From NCBI GenBank assembly GCA_900756575.1, contig CAAEKQ010000066.1, positions 1-28,367 on the forward strand: DNA of 28,367 bases, written 5' to 3'. The translations under genes were made by a program, and so were the position numbers. Source of the DNA: an uncultured Oscillospiraceae bacterium. Its GTDB lineage: Bacteria > Bacillota > Clostridia > Oscillospirales > Oscillospiraceae. Of the stretch, positions 6,519-13,759 are shown piece by piece (within the stretch, counting starts at the first letter, position 1; each line of letters starts with the position of its first letter). The notes below the pieces were generated by a model. It ran no database searches. It saw only the letters and a program-made list of their open reading frames with translations, and had not been told where the DNA came from.

Positions 6519-8135
6519 TTAAAATGCAATGGTTACGCCGTATTTCTTGGCCGCGCCGATGAACTCCCGGAACAGCGGATGGGCGCGGTTGGGCCGGGAC
6601 TTGAACTCTGGATGGAACTGCACGCCCACAAACCACGGCTCGTCGTGAAGCTCCACAATCTCCACTAGCTTTTCGCTGGGGCTGAGACCGGCCAGGGTCA
6701 GGCCTTTCTCCTGGAGAAGGTCGCGGTACTTGTTGTTGAACTCATAGCGGTGGCGGTGGCGCTCATAGATCACGGGCTCGCCGTAGGCCTTGTAGGTGAA
6801 GGTATCCTCGCCGGTGATCTTGCAGGGATACGCACCCAGACGCATGGTGCCGCCCTTATCGGTCACGTCCCGCTGCTCGGGCATCAGGTCAATGACAGGA
6901 TTCTCGGTCTCGGCAAGCTCGCTGGAATGGGCGTCGGAAATGCCTGCCACATGGCGTGCAAACTCGACCACTGCCATCTGCATCCCCAGGCAAATGCCGA
7001 AAAACGGAATGTGATTCTCCCGGGCGTAGCGGATAGAGGCGATCATGCCCTCAATGCCCCGGTCACCAAAGCCGCCGGGCACGAGAACGCCGTCTACGCC
7101 GCCCAAATGCTCCCCTGCATTCTCGTCGGTCACCTGCTCGGAATCCACCCAGCGGATGTTGACGTTTACATCGTTTTCAATGCCGCCGTGGGTCAGCGCC
7201 TCCACCACGGACAGATAGGAATCGTGGAGCTGGACGTATTTACCCACCAGCGCGATCTCAACGGAGTCTTTGCAGGTCTTGGCCCGCTTCACCATCGCCG
7301 TCCACTCGGACAGATCCGGCTCGGGTACGTCAAGGTTCAGCCGGCGGCAGACCACTTTAGCCAGTCCCTCGTCCTCCAGCATCAGCGGAACCTCATAGAG
7401 GATGGGGGCGTTGAGGTTGGGAATCACCGCGTCGGGCTGGATGTTGCAGAACAGGGAAATCTTATTGCGGATGTCCTCGGTAATGGGCTGATCGGCCCGG
7501 CAGACAATCACATCGGGCTGAATGCCAATGGACAAAAGCTCCTTGCAGGAGTGCTGGGTAGGCTTACTCTTGAGCTCATTAGAGCCGGGAATGGTCACCA
7601 CCAGGGAAACATGGATGTACATCACGTCTTCCCGGGGATTCTCCTGGCCCACCTGACGAATGGCCTCCAGGAACGGCTGAGACTCGATATCGCCCACGGT
7701 GCCGCCGATCTCGGTAATCACCACGTCGGTATTGGTGGACTTGCCCACCCGATAAATACGCTCTTTGATCTCGTTGGTAATGTGGGGGATTACCTGAATG
7801 GTGCGGCCCAGATAATCGCCGCTGCGCTCCCGGTTCAGTACGGACCAGTAGACCTTGCCGGAGGTCACTGAAGAATTCACGGTCAAATTCTCATCGGTAA
7901 ACCGCTCGTAATGTCCCAGATCCAGATCCGTCTCCGCGCCGTCATCGGTGACAAACACCTCGCCATGCTGGAACGGGCTCATGGTGCCGGGATCCACATT
8001 CAGATAGGGATCGAACTTCTGGATCGTCACCTTCAAGCCCCTTTGCTTGAGCAGACGACCAAGGCTCGCCGCCGTAATACCCTTGCCAAGCCCGGATACT
8101 ACGCCGCCGGTCACGAAGATATATTTCACTGCCAT
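6519..8135 (-). CDS. pyrG: CTP synthase
   Basis: A 538-residue enzyme that aminates UTP to CTP using ATP and glutamine, the last step of pyrimidine nucleotide synthesis. The synthase domain (about 1-270) starts YIFVTGGVVSGLGKGITAASLG and carries the QKFDPYLNVDPGTM and GGTVGDIES blocks. The class I glutamine amidotransferase domain has the nucleophile cysteine in FFGICLGMQM and the His/Glu pair in GVQFHPEF. The start at 8135 fits both the family N-terminus (MAVKYIFVTGG) and a GGAGG eight bases upstream; the five extra codons of the open frame were dropped. It has its own promoter and terminator. Confidence 0.97.
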   Translation of the reverse strand: MAVKYIFVTGGVVSGLGKGITAASLGRLLKQRGLKVTIQKFDPYLNVDPGTMSPFQHGEVFVTDDGAETDLDLGHYERFTDENLTVNSSVTSGKVYWSVLNRERSGDYLGRTIQVIPHITNEIKERIYRVGKSTNTDVVITEIGGTVGDIESQPFLEAIRQVGQENPREDVMYIHVSLVVTIPGSNELKSKPTQHSCKELLSIGIQPDVIVCRADQPITEDIRNKISLFCNIQPDAVIPNLNAPILYEVPLMLEDEGLAKVVCRRLNLDVPEPDLSEWTAMVKRAKTCKDSVEIALVGKYVQLHDSYLSVVEALTHGGIENDVNVNIRWVDSEQVTDENAGEHLGGVDGVLVPGGFGDRGIEGMIASIRYARENHIPFFGICLGMQMAVVEFARHVAGISDAHSSELAETENPVIDLMPEQRDVTDKGGTMRLGAYPCKITGEDTFTYKAYGEPVIYERHRHRYEFNNKYRDLLQEKGLTLAGLSPSEKLVEIVELHDEPWFVGVQFHPEFKSRPNRAHPLFREFIGAAKKYGVTIAF

Positions 8136-8175
8136 ACTCTCCGCCTCCATCGTAAAATCACAAAATCACCTGCCT

Positions 8176-8204
8176 ATTCTACTCTTTTGGCTCTTTTCCG
8201 TCAA
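8176..8204 (-). promoter_or_regulatory. Sigma-A promoter of pyrG
   Basis: On the minus strand TTGACG (8199-8204) and TAGAAT (8176-8181) are 17 bases apart, about 40 bases upstream of the start codon. No attenuator hairpin was evident in the short leader. Confidence 0.8.
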
Positions 8205-8305
8205 GTGCGGATGTGTAGAAATATTCCGTCCATTTTCATGGGATTTTGTCAGGCTCTTTTTTCGTCCGAACGCCGTCCGTTCCCATAATTCTTTCGGAGC
8301 ATCGG

Positions 8306-8314
8306 TTATTCACC
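8306..8314 (+). other. Near-consensus DnaA box
   Basis: TTATTCACC differs from TTATNCACA only at the last base. It is the outermost good match on the pyrG side of the cluster. Confidence 0.4.
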
Positions 8315-8380
8315 GGAATATTCATAATTTGTTCACGATTCTGCTCGGCGCTTCCACGGAAATCTCTCCGGAATTGCAAC

Positions 8381-8466
8381 GAGTTTTTCACATTGTCCAC
8401 AGAGTTATCCACAATTGTGCACCAAACTTGCGGATGGTCAAAAAGTGAATATTACGTTGACATAAC
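8381..8466 (+). repeat. DnaA module 1 (86 bp)
   Basis: A 36-base block carrying three consecutive DnaA-like boxes (8381-8416) is followed by 38 bases of diverged spacer and then CGTTGACATAAC (8455-8466). The 36-base and 12-base blocks recur identically, at the same spacing, at 8687-8772. Confidence 0.85.
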
Positions 8467-8593
8467 ACATTTTTCAGGCAATTTCCCATGAATTTGCGGG
8501 GATTATTATCAATCTGTCATTCTTTTTACGCGTTTTTGGCTGCATTTTGTTACATTGTTCGAAATATCCGTAACCGTTTTGTCAACCGAATTC

Positions 8594-8602
8594 TGTGGAT
8601 AA
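8594..8602 (-). other. Perfect DnaA box in inverse orientation
   Basis: TGTGGATAA on the plus strand is TTATCCACA on the minus strand. It sits between the two 86-bp modules and faces the opposite way. Confidence 0.65.
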
Positions 8603-8611
8603 ATCGTCCGA

Positions 8612-8620
8612 TTATGCACC
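8612..8620 (+). other. Near-consensus DnaA box
   Basis: TTATGCACC differs from TTATNCACA at the last base and lies ten bases from the inverse-oriented perfect box. Confidence 0.4.
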
Positions 8621-8661
8621 CGGATATGCACGAAGCTGAAACGCTCATCGGGAAAAGGCCG

Positions 8662-8683
8662 GGAAATAAACGTGTTTATTTCC
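8662..8683. promoter_or_regulatory. 22-bp palindrome, possible operator
   Basis: The arms GGAAATAAAC and GTTTATTTCC are perfect inverted repeats around a two-base centre (GT). The site ends three bases before DnaA module 2. No T-run follows on either strand, so it looks more like a dimeric protein-binding site than a terminator. Confidence 0.5.
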
Positions 8684-8686
8684 AAG

Positions 8687-8772
8687 GAGTTTTTCACATT
8701 GTCCACAGAGTTATCCACAATTTTGTCCATGAGTGGTGCCGAAAAACATTCCGTATATGGCGTTGACATAAC
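8687..8772 (+). repeat. DnaA module 2 (86 bp)
   Basis: It repeats module 1: the 36-base box-containing block (8687-8722) is identical to 8381-8416, the 38-base spacer is different in sequence but equal in length, and CGTTGACATAAC returns at 8761-8772. The offset is exactly 306 bases for both blocks. It ends about 30 bases before the gpr stop codon. Confidence 0.85.
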
Positions 8773-8803
8773 GGAATCGCCAAAACCGGGGGTGTCAGCC
8801 CGA

Positions 8804-9694
8804 TTAAAACGTCAAATCCGTCAGCTCCTCCAGGGTCAGATCCTCGTGGAGCGCACCGTTGATGGAATAGGCCAACACCCGGGCAATTTCCCGCACCCGA
8901 CGGTCGATATCCCCAGAGGTGACGATCATGCCGGTGGATACCTTCCGAAGCTGCTCCTCCTCCACCTCCATCCCCGCCCGCTGAAACAGATCCGAAGCCA
9001 TGGTCGCCGCATCGGTGACGGTTGGAACCCCCAGTGCAATCACCGGGCAGCCGATGGTCTTTTGATCCAGAGCATTCCGGCGGTTCCCGATGCCCGAGCC
9101 GGGGGAAATGCCGGTGTTGGAGATCTGAAGGGTGCTGCAAAGCCGCCCGGTGTCCCGTGCCGCCAAAGCGTCCACCGCAATCACCGCCGCCGCTCCAATG
9201 CGTTCCACTAAGGCCCGGACGGTTTCGGCGCTCTCCACCCCCGTCGTGCCCAATACCCCGGGCACCGTTGCGGAAACCGGGCGGAATTCCCCAAAGGTCT
9301 CCGGCACCGCCGCCACCATATGCCGGGTCACGAGAATATGATCGGCGGTCAGCGGGCCGATGGCGTCCGGAGTTACCTCCCGGTTGCCCAATCCCGCCAC
9401 CAACACCGGCAGGCGGTTGGGCAGCTTCAGCATCCCCCGTAGATAGTCGGCAATGCACGCAACCGCCCCGTCAAAGCTCCCCTTCTCCCGGCGCAGGACG
9501 CTGCCTAATTCAACCGTTACATAGGTGCCCTTGGGCTTCCCGATGGCTCCCTCCCCTGCTTTTGTGGAGATCGTCACCACCGTGGACTCGATGCCGTGGC
9601 GGTGCTCCTTCTTCACGCTAACGCCCCGGGGAAGGCCACCGCCCTCTTCCAGCTCCCCTGCCCGTTCCAGGGCCAGATCCGTCCGAATTTCCAT
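8804..9694 (-). CDS. gpr: GPR endopeptidase (spore protease)
   Basis: A 296-residue aspartate protease of family A25 that degrades the small acid-soluble proteins coating DNA in dormant spores at the start of germination. The N-terminus MEIRTDLALERAGEL resembles the family's SASP-like self-processing site, where the zymogen loses a short propeptide. Core motifs include VVTISTKAG, VLVAGLGNREVTPDAIGPLTADHILVTRH, GTTGVES and VIAVDALAARD; the aspartates in the last two core blocks fit the catalytic pair. The start at 9694 has GGAGG seven bases upstream. As in Bacillus it is divergent from rpsT, but spoIIP does not follow; the DnaA-box region does. A sigma-G promoter is expected, but I could not pick one confidently. 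Confidence 0.95.
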   Translation of the reverse strand: MEIRTDLALERAGELEEGGGLPRGVSVKKEHRHGIESTVVTISTKAGEGAIGKPKGTYVTVELGSVLRREKGSFDGAVACIADYLRGMLKLPNRLPVLVAGLGNREVTPDAIGPLTADHILVTRHMVAAVPETFGEFRPVSATVPGVLGTTGVESAETVRALVERIGAAAVIAVDALAARDTGRLCSTLQISNTGISPGSGIGNRRNALDQKTIGCPVIALGVPTVTDAATMASDLFQRAGMEVEEEQLRKVSTGMIVTSGDIDRRVREIARVLAYSINGALHEDLTLEELTDLTF

Positions 9695-9797
9695 GCATAT
9701 CCCTCCTGTTTCTTCCTAGTGTCCCACCCGGGCACCATATTTAGTCCCCCAAGGGGAAGAAAACCACAATATTTTTTGAAAAAATCAAAATTAGCTC

Positions 9798-9826
9798 TTG
9801 ATTTTCTTCCCGATACCGTGTATAAT
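9798..9826 (+). promoter_or_regulatory. Sigma-A promoter of rpsT with an AT-rich upstream tract
   Basis: TTGATT (9798-9803), 17 bases, then TATAAT (9821-9826). Directly upstream, 9770-9795 is a run of A and T tracts (ATTTTTTGAAAAAATC) that looks like an UP element, as expected for a highly expressed ribosomal protein gene. Confidence 0.85.
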
Positions 9827-9848
9827 CTAACCCTGCATGGTAGTGAGC

Positions 9849-9868
9849 TAGGCATATTGTGCCTTTTT
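9849..9868 (+). promoter_or_regulatory. Short hairpin plus T-run in the rpsT leader
   Basis: AGGCA-TATTG-TGCCT is followed by further T residues, within the untranslated leader of rpsT. It looks like a very small attenuator, but the five-bp stem is weak. Confidence 0.3.
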
Positions 9869-9908
9869 ACTGACCTTAATAATTTGAGATGTGGAGGAGG
9901 TGTTTTTC

Positions 9909-10169
9909 GTGCCTAACATTAAATCTGCCAAGAAGAGAGTGCTTGTCGCCAAGGCTGCTAACGACATCAACAAGGCCAACAAGTCTCTGCTGAAGACCAA
10001 CGTAAAGAAGTTCGAGGTTGCCGCTGCTTCCGGTGATAAGGAGGCTGCTGCTGTTGCTGCAAAGGTCGCCATTGCCACCATCGACAAGTCCGTGGGCAAG
10101 GGTATCCTCCACAAGAACACTGCCGCTCATAAGAAGAGCAGCATTGCTCAGAAGCTCAACACCCTCTAA
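9909..10169 (+). CDS. rpsT: 30S ribosomal protein S20
   Basis: An 86-residue basic protein of the S20 family, which binds 16S rRNA at the base of the 30S body. Family signatures are PNIKSAKKRV at the N-terminus, NKSLLKTNVKKFE and the C-terminal GILHKNTAAHKKSSIAQKLN. The start is the GTG at 9909: the protein then begins MPNIKSAKKR as in other S20 proteins, and GGAGGAGG lies eight bases upstream. The open frame extends six codons further through the ribosome binding site, which is not coding. It is monocistronic, with a strong promoter and a strong terminator, and divergent from gpr. Confidence 0.97.
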   Translation: MPNIKSAKKRVLVAKAANDINKANKSLLKTNVKKFEVAAASGDKEAAAVAAKVAIATIDKSVGKGILHKNTAAHKKSSIAQKLNTL

Positions 10170-10183
10170 TGGAGCATAGACTT

Positions 10184-10225
10184 CCGCCTCAAGCATCTGC
10201 TTGAGGCGGTTTCTTTTCTTTTAGG
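10184..10225 (+). terminator. Terminator of rpsT
   Basis: CCGCCTCAAGCA and TGCTTGAGGCGG form a perfect 12-bp stem around a two-base gap (the loop opens wider in RNA), followed by TTTCTTTTCTTTT. Confidence 0.92.
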
Positions 10226-10266
10226 CAACACCACGCGAATGTGTCGTTTCTTTGTGCGGTACTGCC
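10224..10266 (+). repeat. Copy C of the 43-bp palindromic repeat
   Basis: The sequence begins GGCAACACCACGCGAATG and ends TTGTGCGGTACTGCC, with imperfect inverted arms (GGCAxxACC against GGTACTGCC). The same 43-base pattern occurs on the minus strand at 6394-6436. It abuts the rpsT terminator and is itself followed by six T, so it may add a second termination point. Confidence 0.75.
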
Positions 10267-10296
10267 TTTTTTCTGGTCTCAATGCCATTTCCGTTC

Positions 10297-10325
10297 TGTA
10301 CATCCGCCGGACTTTGATGTATAAT
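10297..10325 (+). promoter_or_regulatory. Probable promoter of the malic enzyme gene
   Basis: A perfect TATAAT lies at 10320-10325. Seventeen bases upstream is TGTACA (10297-10302), a four-of-six match to the -35 consensus. Confidence 0.6.
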
Positions 10326-10366
10326 GGAAATATATTTTGCAATTATTCTGCCTGGAGGTTAAACAT

Positions 10367-11539
10367 ATGAATTACGCAGAGGAATCCCTAAAGCTCCACT
10401 ATCAGTGGAAGGGCAAGCTGGACACCGTGCCCAAGATGAAGGTGGAAAACAGCGATGACCTGTCCCTGGCCTACACCCCCGGTGTTGCCCAGCCCTGTAT
10501 CGAGATCCAGAAGAACCCCAGCCTCAGCTATGAGCTCACCGGACGGGGCAACACCGTTGCGGTCATTACCGACGGTTCCGCCGTTTTGGGCCTGGGCGAC
10601 ATTGGCCCCGAGGCCGGTATGCCCGTGATGGAGGGAAAATGTGTACTGTTTAAGGCATTCGGCGGCGTCAATGCCATTCCCCTGTGCGTGCGCACCAAGG
10701 ACGTGGACGAGTTTGTGGACGCCGTCGCCCTGCTGGCCGGTTCCTTCGGCGGCATCAATCTGGAGGATATCTCCGCGCCCCGGTGCTTTGAAATCGAGGA
10801 AAAGCTCAAGAAAAAGTGTGACATTCCGATTTTCCACGACGATCAGCACGGCACCGCCATTGTGGTGCTGTCCGCCATGCTCAACGCCTTGAAGGTTGTG
10901 GGCAAGAAGATCGAGGACATCAAAGTCGTTACCTCCGGCGCAGGCGCTGCGGGTATTGCGATTATCAAGCTGCTGATCTCCATGGGCCTTCAGAACGTCA
11001 TCATGTGTGACCGCACCGGCGCAATCTATGAGGGCCGCGAGAACCTGAACCCTGCCAAATCCGAAATCGCCAAGATCACCAACCGGAATCTGGAAAAGGG
11101 TTCCCTGAAGGACGTGATTCGCGGCGCTGACGTGTTCATCGGCGTATCCTCCCCCGGCACCGTCACCTCCGAGATGGTAAAGACCATGGCACCCGGCGCA
11201 ATTCTGTTCCCCATGGCCAACCCCACCCCCGAGATTATGCCCGACGAAGCCCTCAAGGCAGGCGCTGCCGTGGTGGGCACCGGACGGAGCGACTTCCCCA
11301 ACCAGATCAACAATGTGCTGGCCTTTCCGGGCATTTTCCGTGGCACCTTTGACGTCCGCGCCAGCGAGATCAACGATGAGATGAAGCTGGCTGCCGCCTA
11401 TGCCCTGGCAGACCTGGTTTCTCCCGAGGAGCTCTCCCCAAACTATATCATCGTTCCCGCGTTCGATCCCCGGGTCGGTCCCGCCGTGGCAAAGGCTGTG
11501 GCAGAGGCCGCCAAGAAGACCGGCGTGGCTAGAATCTAA
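10367..11539 (+). CDS. NAD(P)-dependent malic enzyme
   Basis: A 390-residue malic enzyme of the short bacterial type, which oxidatively decarboxylates malate to pyruvate with NAD or NADP. The N-terminal domain shows SLAYTPGVAQPC, with the catalytic Tyr36, and VMEGKCVLFKAFGG, with the catalytic Lys91. FHDDQHGTAIVVLSA carries metal-binding aspartates, and VVTSGAGAAGIAI is the dinucleotide-binding loop. Length matches the single-enzyme form without the phosphotransacetylase-like extension of MaeB. The start at 10367 has GGAGG eight bases upstream. It has its own promoter and ends in a strong terminator before recG. The cofactor cannot be told by eye. Confidence 0.95.
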   Translation: MNYAEESLKLHYQWKGKLDTVPKMKVENSDDLSLAYTPGVAQPCIEIQKNPSLSYELTGRGNTVAVITDGSAVLGLGDIGPEAGMPVMEGKCVLFKAFGGVNAIPLCVRTKDVDEFVDAVALLAGSFGGINLEDISAPRCFEIEEKLKKKCDIPIFHDDQHGTAIVVLSAMLNALKVVGKKIEDIKVVTSGAGAAGIAIIKLLISMGLQNVIMCDRTGAIYEGRENLNPAKSEIAKITNRNLEKGSLKDVIRGADVFIGVSSPGTVTSEMVKTMAPGAILFPMANPTPEIMPDEALKAGAAVVGTGRSDFPNQINNVLAFPGIFRGTFDVRASEINDEMKLAAAYALADLVSPEELSPNYIIVPAFDPRVGPAVAKAVAEAAKKTGVARI

Positions 11540-11556
11540 TTCATTTTTCACCCATA

Positions 11557-11592
11557 CAGGGCAGCCCGAACCTTGCGGCTGCCCTGTTTTTT
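11557..11592 (+). terminator. Terminator between malic enzyme and recG
   Basis: CAGGGCAGCC and GGCTGCCCTG form a perfect ten-bp stem with a ten-base loop, followed by TTTTTT. The T-run touches the GGAGG ribosome binding site of recG (11593-11597). Confidence 0.88.
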
Positions 11593-11606
11593 GGAGGTAA
11601 CTGTTC

Positions 11607-13652
11607 ATGGCGCTGACCGATCCCGTCACCGTATTAAAAGGCGTTGGTGCTTCCCGGGCCGCGCAGCTGGAAAAGCTGGGCATTGTCACCCTGGAGGATC
11701 TCATCCATTATTACCCCCGGGACTATGAAGACCGGACGAAGCTGGTCACTCTCTCCCAGCTGACCACCGAGGAGCCCGCCTGCTTCCGGGCCATGGTACT
11801 CTCCACACCCCGCACCAGCTATGTGCGGAGGGGGCTTACCTACACCCGCTGCACCATCTCCGACGATACCGCGAGACTCCGCATCACCTGGTTCAATCAG
11901 CCATGGATGAGCCAAAATCTGGTTCGAGGCACGGAATATTATTTCTACGGCAGCCTTTCCGGGGATGATCGGAAGTATGAATTGGTAAATCCTGTGGTAG
12001 AACAAATAGAAGCGCCCCCCACCGCCACCCGGTGCATTATCCCGGTGTATACCCTCACCAAGGGCCTCACCTCCCGGATGCTCCAAAGCCTGATTTTCGC
12101 GGCCATGGAACGGTGCCAGGGAGAGCTTACCGACCGGCTGCCTGCAGGGGTATTGGAGCATGAGCAGCTTATGCCCCTGTATCCTGCGCTGATCGAGGTG
12201 CATCATCCCACCACAACGGAAGCTCTATCCAAGGCACGGCAGCGGCTGATTTTCGAGGAATTTTTCCTGTATTCCCTGGGCGTTGGGCTTATGAAGGCCC
12301 GGCGGGGTCAGGAAAGTCACTATCCCTGCCAGAAGCCCATCCCCCGGTATTTTTATGACAGCCTGTCCTTTGACCTCACCGGCGCACAGAGCCGCTGTCT
12401 CAAAGAAATATCCGATGATCTTCTCTCCGGCCGCCCCATGAACCGGCTGGTGCAGGGCGACGTTGGCTCCGGCAAAACCATGGTGGCCCTGGGCGCCATG
12501 CTCCAGGCGGTAGAGAACGGCTATCAGGCGGTGCTCATGGCCCCCACGGAGCTTTTGGCGGATCAGCACAATCAGAACTTCTCGAAAATTCTCGCGCCCC
12601 TGGGCATTCCCTGCGTGCTACTCACCGGCTCCACCCCCACCGCCCAGCGCCGGAGGATTCTGGACTACATCGCGGTGGGCGCGGCGAAAATCATTGTGGG
12701 CACCCATGCGCTGTTTTCCGGCACCGTGGATTTTTATAACCTCGGGCTGGTGGTCATCGACGAGCAGCACCGGTTTGGCGTTCGTCAGCGGGCCGCCCTG
12801 GCCGCCAAGGGAAACGCGCCCCATATGCTGGTACTGTCCGCCACCCCCATCCCCCGGACGCTGGCGCTGATTCTCTACGGAGATCTGGACGTATCGGTCA
12901 TTGATGAGCTGCCCCCGGGACGGCAGCCGGTGGAGACGTTTTTGGTAAGCTCCGGCTATCGGTCACGGCTCAACGGCTTCATCCGGAAGCAGGTGGATCT
13001 GGGCCGTCAGGTCTATGTGGTCTGCCCTGCGGTGGAGGAGAATCCCGAAACCGGTCTCACCGCCGCGGAGACCATGTTCGATACCCTTTCCCGCACCTTC
13101 CCGGATTTGAAGGTGGGCCTGGTACACGGAAAGCTCCGTTCCGACGCCAAGGAATACACCATGGCCGCATTTCTCCGGCATGAAATCGACATTCTGGTGG
13201 CCACCACAGTCATTGAGGTGGGCGTTGACGTAAAAAATGCCACGCTGATGGTCATTGAAAACGCCGACCGCTTCGGCCTCAGCCAGCTCCATCAGCTCCG
13301 GGGGCGGGTGGGACGGGGCAGCGAAAAGTCCTACTGCATTCTGGTGTCCGACAACCGAAATCTCGACACCAGAAGGCGACTCAAGGCCCTGTGCGCCACC
13401 AACGACGGATTCGCCATCTCCCAGCAGGATCTGGATCTTCGTGGCCCCGGCGACTTCTTCGGCAGCCGTCAGAGCGGACTGCCCATGTTCCATATGGCGT
13501 CCCTGGCCGGGGATATGGCAGAGCTCCAGCGGGCTCAGGATGCCGCGAAAGCCTATCTCACCTCCGCCCCCGACCCCAGCGATCCCGCCAACGAAGCCCT
13601 GCTTGCCCGGGTGCATCAGCTGTTTGACGCGGCGGGCGACACCTTCAACTGA
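11607..13652 (+). CDS. recG: ATP-dependent DNA helicase RecG
   Basis: A 681-residue superfamily 2 helicase that regresses stalled replication forks and migrates branches during repair. The N-terminal wedge domain begins with the helix-hairpin-helix-like VTVLKGVGASRAAQLEKLGI and has the DLIHYYPRDYEDR signature. The helicase core has Walker A GDVGSGKT (about residues 284-291), motif II DEQH (385-388), motif III SATPIPRT and motif VI QLRGRVGRG. The C-terminal segment with DLDLRGPGDFFGSRQSG is typical of RecG. The start at 11607 has GGAGG nine bases upstream. In Bacillus recG follows the asp23-fakA region; here that cluster is about 6 kb away on the other strand. Confidence 0.97.
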   Translation: MALTDPVTVLKGVGASRAAQLEKLGIVTLEDLIHYYPRDYEDRTKLVTLSQLTTEEPACFRAMVLSTPRTSYVRRGLTYTRCTISDDTARLRITWFNQPWMSQNLVRGTEYYFYGSLSGDDRKYELVNPVVEQIEAPPTATRCIIPVYTLTKGLTSRMLQSLIFAAMERCQGELTDRLPAGVLEHEQLMPLYPALIEVHHPTTTEALSKARQRLIFEEFFLYSLGVGLMKARRGQESHYPCQKPIPRYFYDSLSFDLTGAQSRCLKEISDDLLSGRPMNRLVQGDVGSGKTMVALGAMLQAVENGYQAVLMAPTELLADQHNQNFSKILAPLGIPCVLLTGSTPTAQRRRILDYIAVGAAKIIVGTHALFSGTVDFYNLGLVVIDEQHRFGVRQRAALAAKGNAPHMLVLSATPIPRTLALILYGDLDVSVIDELPPGRQPVETFLVSSGYRSRLNGFIRKQVDLGRQVYVVCPAVEENPETGLTAAETMFDTLSRTFPDLKVGLVHGKLRSDAKEYTMAAFLRHEIDILVATTVIEVGVDVKNATLMVIENADRFGLSQLHQLRGRVGRGSEKSYCILVSDNRNLDTRRRLKALCATNDGFAISQQDLDLRGPGDFFGSRQSGLPMFHMASLAGDMAELQRAQDAAKAYLTSAPDPSDPANEALLARVHQLFDAAGDTFN

Positions 13653-13702
13653 TTATCAAAATATCACATTTCTCCCTCCTTCTACATAGTCTAAGCGAGA
13701 AA

Positions 13703-13732
13703 GGATGGGCGCTGCTTTCCCGCGCCCAATCC
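13703..13732 (+). promoter_or_regulatory. GC-rich hairpin in the asnB leader
   Basis: GGGCGC and GCGCCC form a six-bp stem around a nine-base loop, extended by GGAT/ATCC. No T-run follows and the T-box core sequence is absent, so its role (leader structure or remnant terminator of recG) is open. Confidence 0.4.
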
Positions 13733-13759
13733 CGACAGCCATAGAAGGAGGGACTTTTT

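Larger units (their letters stand above)
8306..8772. other. DnaA-box cluster between gpr and pyrG: origin-like or DnaA-binding regulatory region
   Basis: The gap of about 670 bases between pyrG and gpr has no convincing gene. It holds three perfect TTATCCACA boxes (8405-8413 and 8711-8719 on plus, 8594-8602 on minus), two TTGTCCACA boxes (8393-8401, 8699-8707) and several one- or two-mismatch boxes (TTTTTCACA at 8384-8392 and 8690-8698, TTATGCACC at 8612-8620, TTGTGCACC at 8415-8423). The sequence between the two dense groups, around 8460-8590, is visibly AT-richer than the flanking genes. Known roles for such clusters are the replication origin, DnaA titration (datA or DBC-like) or DnaA reactivation. 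No dnaA or dnaN lies nearby, so oriC is only one of the options. Confidence 0.75.

Noticed and set aside
8455..8466. TTGACA in the 12-bp module block as a -35 promoter element
   Set aside because: No acceptable -10 box lies 16-18 bases downstream of either copy, and the block is conserved beyond the hexamer.
8246..8766. Plus-strand open frames with a shared FFTLSTELSTI stretch
   Set aside because: The shared peptide is just a translation of the duplicated 36-bp DnaA-box block, not a protein repeat.
8509..8769. An 86-codon open frame on the minus strand across the DnaA-box region
   Set aside because: It runs through the DnaA boxes and the palindrome, has no good ribosome binding site and no family resemblance; the overlap with repeated non-coding modules explains it.
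9695..9797. A sigma-G promoter upstream of gpr
   Set aside because: Several partial matches were seen (for example GACACTA), but none had a properly spaced -35 element.
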